NCBI GenBank assembly: GCA_007131845.1
Contig: SLPT01000017.1
Location: forward strand, 1 to 5,960
DNA length: 5,960 bases
Direction of reading: 5' to 3'
Source of the DNA: Desulfobacteraceae bacterium
GTDB lineage: Bacteria; Desulfobacterota; Desulfobacteria; Desulfobacterales; Desulfosalsimonadaceae
The position numbers and the translations under genes are program-made. The notes under the pieces were generated by a model, which saw nothing but the letters and a program-made list of their open reading frames with translations, was not told the origin of the DNA and did not search any database. Shown here one piece after another: positions 1 to 4,869 of the stretch; within the stretch, counting starts at the first letter, position 1, and every line of letters starts with the position of its first letter.

Positions 1-96
1 CAGCGTACCTGGCGTACGTGTATGTCTACAAGGCGTAAGCCGCAAATTCTGAGAAATTGCGCGTAACGCAGATATTGGACTTTTACGAAGTCGTCA
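1..96 (-). repeat. Partial copy of dispersed repeat family A, cut by the window edge
   Basis: Read on the minus strand, this begins TGACGACTTCGTAAAAGTCC and matches the element at 4676-4827 in order. The shared blocks are the end motif followed by CCAATATCTGC, a 19-base identical core (44-62 here, 4712-4730 there), and a 15-base identical block (1-15 here, 4736-4750 there). This copy has about 20 extra bases between the last two blocks. It lies in the opposite orientation to the 4676 copy and continues beyond base 1, so its other end is not visible. Bases 4-18 can fold into a 5-bp hairpin (CGTAC, 5-base loop, GTACG). It starts on the base after the DAHP synthase stop codon and has no coding potential that I can see. 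A miniature non-autonomous mobile element or intergenic palindromic repeat is the likely nature. Confidence 0.8.
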
Positions 97-1101
97 TTAC
101 CTGGACAGATCGAAAATACCTCTTACCTGGCGGCAGAGAATTTCAAACTGCCCGGGAAGCAAAGACTGCCCGCCGTCGCATTTCGCGGTTTCCGGTGCGT
201 GATGGACCTCGATCATCAGGCCGTGGGCGCTGACAGCCGCCGCGGCACGGGCCAGCGGCATCACCTGGTCCCGGTATCCGGCAGCATGGGAAGGATCGAC
301 GATGACGGGAAGGTGGCTCTCTCGCCGGACAACCGGAACGGCGGACAGATCCAGGGTATTGCGGCTGTGCCGTACAAAGGTTCGAACCCCTCTTTCGCAC
401 AGAATGACCTCCGTGTTTCCCTCCGTCATGATGTACTCGGCGGCCATCAGCCATTCATCCACCGTGGCCGACATGCCCCGCTTGAGCAGCACCGGTTTTT
501 TCGACTCTCCCGCACGGCGCAGCAGGCTGAAATTCTGCATGTTGCGGGTGCCGATCTGCACGATGTCCGCATAGGCCTCGACCATGTCGAAGCAATCGAG
601 GTCCATTACCTCGGTTACGATCGGCAGACCATAGGCTTCTCTGGCCTTTGCAAGGATCTTCAGTCCTTCTTCCCCCATGCCGTGAAAAGCGTAAGGGGAT
701 GTGCGGGGCTTGAATGCACCGCCTCGAAGAATGTCACCGCCCGCCGCCTTCACATGACGGGCTATGGTCATTACCTGTTCTTCGCTTTCCACCGCGCACG
801 GACCGCCCATAATCACGAGGCTATCCCCCCCGATCACCACATCCCCGATGCGGATTAAGGTATCCTCCGGGTGAAACTCCCGGCTTACCAGCTTGTAAGG
901 CTTTGTGACAGCAATGGTCTGCTTGACGCCGGGCAGCGTAAGGAACAAAGACTCATCAACGGCTCCCTGATTGAACAGGACGCCAATGGATGTCCGCTCG
1001 CCGCCTGGAATGGGGCGCGCCTTGAAGCCGTACGACTCCACTGTCCGGATCACATCGCTTATCTGTTCTTCCGTTGCGTCCCGGCTCATGACGATCAACA
1101 T
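97..1101 (-). CDS. aroF: 3-deoxy-7-phosphoheptulonate (DAHP) synthase, type I-beta, with N-terminal ferredoxin-like regulatory domain
   Basis: This 334-residue cytosolic enzyme condenses phosphoenolpyruvate with erythrose 4-phosphate to DAHP, the first step of the shikimate pathway. Residues 1-70 fit the ferredoxin-like (ACT-like) regulatory domain of the Thermotoga maritima type; the rest is the TIM-barrel catalytic domain. Visible motifs are GGPCAVES (99-106), LRGGAFKPRTSPYAF (125-139), IGTRNMQNF (183-191), LLKRGM (205-210), DPSHAAG (269-275) and CDGGQSL (308-314). The four metal ligands known in the family are present at C102, H272, E298 and D309, so the enzyme should be active. In this architecture tyrosine or phenylalanine feedback acts through the N-terminal domain; that is family knowledge, not seen here. 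The ATG is supported by a strong GGGAGGAG Shine-Dalgarno (1108-1115) six bases upstream. The gene stands alone, bounded upstream by a terminator and a repeat element and downstream by another repeat. Other DAHP synthase types lack this N-terminal domain; identification is very secure. Confidence 0.97.
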   Translation of the reverse strand: MLIVMSRDATEEQISDVIRTVESYGFKARPIPGGERTSIGVLFNQGAVDESLFLTLPGVKQTIAVTKPYKLVSREFHPEDTLIRIGDVVIGGDSLVIMGGPCAVESEEQVMTIARHVKAAGGDILRGGAFKPRTSPYAFHGMGEEGLKILAKAREAYGLPIVTEVMDLDCFDMVEAYADIVQIGTRNMQNFSLLRRAGESKKPVLLKRGMSATVDEWLMAAEYIMTEGNTEVILCERGVRTFVRHSRNTLDLSAVPVVRRESHLPVIVDPSHAAGYRDQVMPLARAAAAVSAHGLMIEVHHAPETAKCDGGQSLLPGQFEILCRQVRGIFDLSR

Positions 1102-1154
1102 GATTGACTCCTCCCATTATGAATGTGCTCTGGTCAGGTATTCAGGCACTATTT

Positions 1155-1298
1155 AGTGGCTGAACGAAAACCGTCTTTGTCGCCAATCTCTGCGTCCGGC
1201 TCAAATCTCAATCCTCAAAATACGCCGGGTATTCCTGCGGTTTAAAATTTTCGCAGTCCTTTACCTTGACGAAAAATCCTGGTTTTCGTTCGGCCACT
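1155..1298. repeat. Inverted-repeat element of family B (about 144 bp, MITE-like)
   Basis: The ends are an 18-bp terminal inverted repeat with one mismatch: AGTGGCTGAACGAAAACC at 1155-1172 and the complement of AGTGGCCGAACGAAAACC at 1281-1298. The pairing can be extended inward with gaps (GTCTTTGTCG against TTTTTCGTCA). The interior is AT-richer than the genes and has no credible ORF. A second copy of one end, including 15 identical bases (CTGGTTTTCGTTCGG), lies at 5934-5960, so this is a dispersed family and not a local hairpin. It sits between the upstream terminator and the DAHP synthase start, so the aroF promoter must lie in or next to it. I could not pick out a convincing promoter there. 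Confidence 0.75.
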
Positions 1299-1303
1299 GT
1301 TTA

Positions 1304-1346
1304 AACGAAAAAAGCCGCGAAGTCCTTGTCGGCCCCCGCGGCTTTT
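1304..1346 (-). terminator. Strong rho-independent terminator
   Basis: On the minus strand a perfect 10-bp stem (AAAAGCCGCG at 1337-1346, complementary arm at 1310-1319) encloses a 17-base loop, and its 3' arm runs into six consecutive T residues (1308-1313) followed by CG and TTTAA. This is a textbook intrinsic terminator for leftward transcription coming from the small-gene region above 1347. It should insulate the DAHP synthase gene from upstream transcripts. The plus-strand reading also has a short T-rich tail (TTTTCTGATTTTAT), so weak bidirectional function is possible. Confidence 0.85.
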
Positions 1347-1366
1347 CTGATTTTATCCGTATCAGA

Positions 1367-1471
1367 TCACGATAATACCGGTGCCGGGGCGCAACCGTAC
1401 CTATCGGCCATGCACCACCACCATTTTGCGGCAAACGCCATATCCGTGATCTGTTTTTTTGTTTCCATCAT
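1367..1471 (-). CDS. Possible 34-residue hypothetical peptide
   Basis: The reading frame starts MMETKKQ, contains a striking WWWC run (residues 17-20) and ends APAPVLS. I do not recognise it. An AGGG Shine-Dalgarno-like stretch lies seven to eight bases before the first ATG, and the stop codon lies 20 bases before the strong terminator, which is what the last gene of a transcript looks like. The same frame stays open upstream back to a TAA at 1595-1597, giving possible GTG starts at 1510 (47 residues) or 1528 (53 residues). The upstream codons look plausibly coding, so the true start is uncertain. No signal peptide or clear membrane segment is visible. The alternative is that this stretch encodes an untranslated RNA ending at the terminator. 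Confidence 0.35.
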   Translation of the reverse strand: MMETKKQITDMAFAAKWWWCMADRYGCAPAPVLS

Positions 1472-1657
1472 CGTTTTACCCTGTCTTCCCGCCTGTTCCG
1501 TCAGGCACACCCTTGCCGGTTCCGGCACGATGTCACCCGGAGATAGTATCCTGGGATTTGGCGGAAGTTCACCTGCTATTGCCAGACGTATTTCTTACGG
1601 GGTATTGTTCTTTTCGTCAAGAAAAAAGAACAACGCTTTGGATTGTCCCGCGCCGCG
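1472..1657 (-). other. Intergenic stretch with several small hairpins, no recognised gene
   Basis: Between the DUF3096 gene and the 34-residue ORF I find a 14-base perfect palindrome TGCCGGTTCCGGCA (1514-1527), a 5-bp hairpin GCCTG/CAGGC with a 6-base loop (1491-1506), and the AT-rich inverted repeat described separately. On the minus strand both hairpin loops present CGGAA. I compared it by eye with cobalamin, TPP, Moco, glycine, ZTP, c-di-GMP and guanidine riboswitch consensuses and found no match. It may be leader or non-coding RNA sequence. Confidence 0.3.
1605..1633. repeat. AT-rich inverted repeat just after the DUF3096 gene
   Basis: A perfect 10-bp inverted repeat (TTGTTCTTTT at 1605-1614, AAAAGAACAA at 1624-1633) surrounds a 9-base loop, starting 24 bases after the stop codon of the small membrane-peptide gene. 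It has no T tract after the stem on the minus strand, so it is not a canonical intrinsic terminator. It could stabilise the 3' end of the transcript or be a processing signal. Confidence 0.45.
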
Positions 1658-1795
1658 CTACCAGCGAAGCAGGCCCAGAATCCCGTAAGCGATCAGGAAA
1701 AATCCCACGATATACCGCAGAAACCGGGGGATGGCAATGGCCAGCACACCTGCAACAAGGGCGATGATATATTCGATGTCCGGATGAATCTGCAT
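1658..1795 (-). CDS. DUF3096-like small membrane protein (45 residues)
   Basis: The ORF starts MQIHPDIEYIIALVAGVLAI and ends ILGLLRW. It reads as a helical hairpin: a hydrophobic segment at about residues 7-22, a Pro-Arg turn at 23-24, and a second segment at about 28-43. The pattern AL-x-AG-x-L...PR-x-L-x-YIV-x(3)-LI-x(2)-G-x-LGL is what I know from the DUF3096 family of roughly 50-residue proteins of unknown function, and the length fits. It should lie in the inner membrane. The ATG is preceded by a good ribosome-binding site (AAGAAGG, five-base spacing). Upstream, a 60-bp repeat separates it from the enoyl-CoA hydratase stop codon. With no obvious terminator between them it could be read through from the beta-oxidation operon, but nothing ties it to that pathway. 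Too short for usual ORF cut-offs, it would be easily missed. Confidence 0.8.
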   Translation of the reverse strand: MQIHPDIEYIIALVAGVLAIAIPRFLRYIVGFFLIAYGILGLLRW

Positions 1796-1816
1796 GGTTT
1801 CCTTCTTATTCCTTTT

Positions 1817-1876
1817 TGACGAATTCGTAAAAAGTCCAATATCTGCTTTTGGATCGCAACTTTTTACGCGTGCATC
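1817..1876 (+). repeat. Miniature (60-bp) copy of dispersed repeat family A
   Basis: It begins TGACGAATTCGTAAAAAGTCC followed by AATATCTGC, matching the left end of the 4676 element, and finishes GATCGCAACTTTTTACGCGTGC, matching the right end of that element (4803-4827). The long interior is missing, so only the two ends, joined by a few bases, remain. The ends are inverted relative to each other around CGTAAAAAGT. It occupies most of the gap between the hydratase stop codon and the ribosome-binding site of the DUF3096 gene. Confidence 0.75.
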
Positions 1877-1881
1877 CTCTT

Positions 1882-2652
1882 TTACTCCCCGATGAACTTC
1901 GGGCTTCGTTTTTCCATAAAGGCGGTAAACCCTTCAATACAGTCCTTGGAGGAAGCCACGACGCCGCTGCCTTCGAGCTCCTTTGCAAGCCCTTTATCCA
2001 TGCCTTCATAGATTCCTTCGGCCATGGCTTCCAGAACGCACCGCACCGCTATGGGCGGGCGTTCGGCGATTTTTTGCGCAAACGCATTCACTTCGGCCAT
2101 AAACTGCTCCGGCGGATGCACCGCATCGACCAGGCCGATTTCGAGCGCTTCCCCGGCGGAAAGGCGCTTGCTGAACAAAATCATGTCCATGGCTTTCGGC
2201 CTGCCGACGATTCGCATAAGGCGCTGCGTACCGCCCCATCCCGGGATAATACCGAGATTCAACTCGGTGAGGCCGACTTTGGCCTTGGGATTGTCCATCA
2301 TGATGCGGAACTGGCATGTCATTGCCAGCTCCAGCCCGCCGCCCAAAGCATGGCCGTTGATGGCCGCAACAATCGGCTTGGGGAACCGGTCGACACGGGT
2401 CCAGAGTTTTTGGCCCAGGGGACCCGACGTGGCCGTGTTTGCGGCGTCCGACACATCGAAGCCGGCCGAAAAGCACTTCTCCCCCGCACCGGTCAGAATG
2501 GCCACCCGGATGTCATTATCCTTTTCCACCGCGTCGAGGATCTTTTCGAAATCCTGGAGAGCCGCAAGGCTCCATGAATTGGCAGGCGGTCGGTTAATGG
2601 TAATGGTTGCGACATGTCCTTCTGTATCAAGTATCATGTTGTCCAACTGCAT
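1882..2652 (-). CDS. Enoyl-CoA hydratase/isomerase (crotonase superfamily)
   Basis: This 256-residue protein has the usual length for a crotonase, a cytosolic enzyme expected to add water across the 2,3 double bond of enoyl-CoA esters. The oxyanion-hole strand FSAGFDVSD (61-69) and the signature AINGHALGGGLELAM (97-111) are intact. E108 and E130 (in VGLTELNLGIIPGWGGTQRL, 126-145) occupy the positions of the two catalytic glutamates of rat mitochondrial hydratase (E144, E164), which favours a true hydratase over an isomerase or hydrolase with one of them replaced. The C-terminal GFTAFMEKRSPKF is typical. The ATG has a GGGAG ribosome-binding site about eight bases upstream. It starts 27 bases after the acyl-CoA dehydrogenase stop codon, so the two are almost certainly co-transcribed and act consecutively. 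Chain-length or substrate specificity cannot be read from the sequence. Confidence 0.95.
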   Translation of the reverse strand: MQLDNMILDTEGHVATITINRPPANSWSLAALQDFEKILDAVEKDNDIRVAILTGAGEKCFSAGFDVSDAANTATSGPLGQKLWTRVDRFPKPIVAAINGHALGGGLELAMTCQFRIMMDNPKAKVGLTELNLGIIPGWGGTQRLMRIVGRPKAMDMILFSKRLSAGEALEIGLVDAVHPPEQFMAEVNAFAQKIAERPPIAVRCVLEAMAEGIYEGMDKGLAKELEGSGVVASSKDCIEGFTAFMEKRSPKFIGE

Positions 2653-2679
2653 GGCATTTTCTCCCTTTGCAACAGTTAT

Positions 2680-4497
2680 TCATATCCCGCCGAAGCCGTC
2701 ATCGTCAATATCGATGGCAGCAGGGCTCATTTTTTCGATAGCGGACATTTTTCCATAGGTTTCGGGCATCACGGTGTCCATAAAGAACGCCATGGTCTTG
2801 ATCTGCCCGTTATAAAAGGAAACATCTTTCTTCTTCGCCCCCTTTTCAAGTTTCCGGGAGGCTGTAATTCCGCGCCATACAAGCATCCATGCCATGATGA
2901 CGTCGCCCATAGCCTCCAAAAAAGGAAGGGAGTGGGCAAACGCAATCTTTACCTCGGCGGATCTCGCGGTTTTCCCCAACTGCATGGCAATACCGCCAAG
3001 CTGCCCGATCGCTTTGCCGAGTTCGGCGCCATATTCTTCCAACCCGGCAATCCCTGCAGCTTCGTCGGCGGTCTTTTGCATTTCGCCTAAGAAATCCATG
3101 AACACGGCGCCTTTTTTCATGCCGATTTTCCGGCCCAGAAGGTCCATGGCCTGGATGCCGCTCGTTCCCTCGTAGATGGATGCGATCTTGCAGTCCCGCG
3201 CATACTGCTCGACCGGGTAATCCTTGCAGTAGCCGGCGCCGCCATACACCTGCATGGCCTGGACGCATACCTCGTAGCCGAATACGGCGAGATAGTCCTT
3301 GATAAGCGGCGTCATGAGGTCGTAGAGGTCGAGGTACTTCGTTCGTTCCTCTTCTGTAGCGGCCGCGGCAGCCTTCGTGCGGCAGAGTGTAGTATAATAA
3401 AAAAAGCTGCGTATACCGTCAACAATAGATTTCATCCACAACAGATTTCTCCGGACGTCGGGATGCCTGATAATCGGCACGGGCGGTGCCTCCGGGTTGA
3501 ACGTTTCAAGCAGATCACGGCCCTGCTTGCGCTGTCTGGCATAGTTGACCGCCAGCATATAGGCCGAAGATGCGTAGGCCAGCCCCTGAAGTCCGGTAGC
3601 CATCCGCGCGCCGTTCATCATGTTGAACATGATCCGCATCCCTTTTTGCTCTTCTCCCAGAAGATAGCCGATACATTTTCCCTTTGAACCCAGCGCCAGG
3701 GAGCAGGTAGCCGATGCATGAATGCCGTGTTTTTCCTCGGTTCCCGTGCAGACGATATCGTTTCTCTCCCCCAGGCTGCCGTCGTCGTTGACCAGGTACT
3801 TGGGTACGATGAAGATGGAAATCCCTTTGGTTCCGGGAGGGTCTCCCTCGATCCTCGCCAGGACAGGGTGGATGATGTTTTCACACAGATCATGCTCGCC
3901 GTTGGTGATAAATATCTTGTTGCCGGTAAGCAGGTAGCTGCCGTCATCGTTTCTCACTGCCGATGTCTCCAGCGCCCCCACGTCGGATCCGGCCTGGGAT
4001 TCGGTGAGAAGCATGGTTCCGGCCCACTTTCCGGAAACGAGATTTTTTACGTATAGTTCCTTTTGCTCTTCCGTGCCGTAGCTGTGAATCATCTCGGCGG
4101 TTCCGTTTCCCATGGATGCATAAGACAGCGCCGCCCAGTTGCCGCCCATGAAGTATTCGACGGCAGCGGACGCAACCAGGGGAGGCGCACCCTGTCCGTG
4201 CATGTCGGTGGGGACCATGAGGTTGTTCCACTCGCCTTCCAGCAGCAGTTGACGTATCCGATGAAAGCTATCCGGCACGCGGACCACGCCGTTTTCGAAG
4301 CGCACGCCCTGCTTGTCACCTTCCTGGAGCGTCGGGAGCATCTCCCGGATGGCCAGTTTTCTTGCTTCCGTGATGATCATATCGCAGGTTTTCCGGTTGA
4401 AATCCTTAAAAACATCGTATTTAAGGACTTCCTCGCCGTTCATCTGCTCCCAGATCACAAAGTCGATGTCTCTTCGATCCGCAATTTCCTGTGCCAT
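2680..4497 (-). CDS. Acyl-CoA dehydrogenase, long (605-residue) form with C-terminal extension
   Basis: A FAD-dependent enzyme that introduces the alpha,beta double bond into an acyl-CoA and passes electrons to an electron-transfer flavoprotein. The N-terminal helical domain covers about 40-160, the beta domain carries LTESQAGSD (164-172, first family signature) and KIFITNGEHD (194-203), and the C-terminal helical domain carries MQVYGGAGYCKDYPVEQYARD (415-435). E443 in IYEGTSGIQ (441-449) is at the position of the catalytic base of medium-chain acyl-CoA dehydrogenase. Residues from about 460 form the extra C-terminal domain seen in approximately 600-residue members such as DmdC-type proteins, in contrast to the roughly 380-residue classical enzymes. 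The ATG follows a good AAGGAAGG site at six-base spacing. It is the first gene of an operon with the downstream hydratase; no ETF, thiolase or hydroxyacyl-CoA dehydrogenase gene is in view. Fatty acid, branched or aromatic-derived acyl-CoA substrates are all possible; DmdC function is not implied. Confidence 0.95.
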   Translation of the reverse strand: MAQEIADRRDIDFVIWEQMNGEEVLKYDVFKDFNRKTCDMIITEARKLAIREMLPTLQEGDKQGVRFENGVVRVPDSFHRIRQLLLEGEWNNLMVPTDMHGQGAPPLVASAAVEYFMGGNWAALSYASMGNGTAEMIHSYGTEEQKELYVKNLVSGKWAGTMLLTESQAGSDVGALETSAVRNDDGSYLLTGNKIFITNGEHDLCENIIHPVLARIEGDPPGTKGISIFIVPKYLVNDDGSLGERNDIVCTGTEEKHGIHASATCSLALGSKGKCIGYLLGEEQKGMRIMFNMMNGARMATGLQGLAYASSAYMLAVNYARQRKQGRDLLETFNPEAPPVPIIRHPDVRRNLLWMKSIVDGIRSFFYYTTLCRTKAAAAATEEERTKYLDLYDLMTPLIKDYLAVFGYEVCVQAMQVYGGAGYCKDYPVEQYARDCKIASIYEGTSGIQAMDLLGRKIGMKKGAVFMDFLGEMQKTADEAAGIAGLEEYGAELGKAIGQLGGIAMQLGKTARSAEVKIAFAHSLPFLEAMGDVIMAWMLVWRGITASRKLEKGAKKKDVSFYNGQIKTMAFFMDTVMPETYGKMSAIEKMSPAAIDIDDDGFGGI

Positions 4498-4521
4498 GAT
4501 CCCTTCCTTTCCGAAAAAATG

Positions 4522-4562
4522 CCTGGTTTATCCCTGGTTTATTCAATGTTTATCATTTATCA
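4522..4562 (-). promoter_or_regulatory. Tandem short direct repeats in the acyl-CoA dehydrogenase leader
   Basis: Two adjacent pairs of direct repeats lie 25-65 bases before the start codon. CCTGGTTTAT occurs at 4522-4531 and 4533-4542, a period of 11 bases, about one helical turn. TTTATCA occurs back to back at 4549-4555 and 4556-4562. Regularly spaced copies upstream of a catabolic operon suggest a binding site for a transcription factor, but no known operator consensus was recognised and replication slippage would give the same picture. Confidence 0.35.
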
Positions 4563-4605
4563 TTGACGCCTTTTTACAACGCCGTCCTCTTTCGCCACCC
4601 TTCTT

Positions 4606-4633
4606 CTTATCGATATCCATGTGCACAAGTCAA
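4606..4633 (-). promoter_or_regulatory. Candidate sigma-70-type promoter for the acyl-CoA dehydrogenase operon
   Basis: On the minus strand TTGACT (4628-4633, five of six matches to the -35 consensus) is followed after 16 bases by GATAAG (4606-4611, four of six matches to -10). Transcription from here would leave a leader of about 100 bases that contains the tandem direct repeats. A run of nine A residues (4657-4665 on the minus strand) lies upstream and could bend the DNA. The -10 is weak, so this is a suggestion only. Confidence 0.3.
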
Positions 4634-4675
4634 TATCTTAATCTATCGAGCGTTCGTTTTTTTTTAAGACAGTAT

Positions 4676-4827
4676 TGACGGCTTCGTAAAAAATCCAATA
4701 TCTGCACATGCGCGCAATTTCTCAGAATTTCACGCACGCCAGGTACGCTGCATTCTTCAAAATTACGCAAGCCTGGGTCATGAACTTTTTACGAAGCCTT
4801 CAGATCGCGACTTTTACGAATGTATCA
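4676..4827 (+). repeat. Most complete copy of dispersed repeat family A (about 152 bp, MITE-like)
   Basis: The left end TGACGGCTTCGTAAAAAA (4676-4693) is an inverted repeat of the stretch at 4785-4802 (16 of 18 bases). A second, diverged copy of that right end follows at 4809-4827 (GACTTTTACGAATGTATCA), so the right terminus is duplicated. The interior shares a 19-base and a 15-base identical block with the copy at the window start and has no coding potential. It lies between the hydrolase stop codon and the acyl-CoA dehydrogenase promoter region. No transposase is encoded; mobilisation in trans is the usual explanation for such elements. Confidence 0.8.
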
Positions 4828-4869
4828 AAATCTGGGCCGGATGCAGAGACTGGCGAAAGAAGACGGGGG

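Noticed and set aside
199..858. 219-codon plus-strand ORF
   Set aside because: It is antisense to the DAHP synthase, whose metal ligands and motifs are complete; the product has no recognisable motif.
1472..1600. Possible riboswitch upstream of the 34-residue ORF
   Set aside because: The GC-rich hairpins invited comparison, but the conserved bases of the cobalamin, TPP, Moco, glycine, ZTP, c-di-GMP and guanidine classes are not present.
1326..1688. 120-codon plus-strand ORF across the small-gene region
   Set aside because: It begins inside the terminator stem, has no ribosome-binding site, overlaps the DUF3096 gene in antisense, and has low-complexity composition (HHHH, cysteine/proline-rich).
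1806..2009. 67-codon minus-strand ORF at the 3' end of the hydratase gene
   Set aside because: It is an alternative frame of the hydratase gene extended into repeat A (its C-terminus is translated from the repeat end); no independent start signal.
2024..2758. 244-codon plus-strand ORF, and a similar 242-codon ORF at 1849-2577
   Set aside because: Both are complements of the enoyl-CoA hydratase gene and show no family motif; they result from codon bias on the opposite strand.
4640..4666. Plus-strand terminator suggested by a T9 run
   Set aside because: Only a very short imperfect stem (CGA/TCG) precedes the run, and no plus-strand gene ends here; the tract is more likely an A-tract upstream of the minus-strand promoter.
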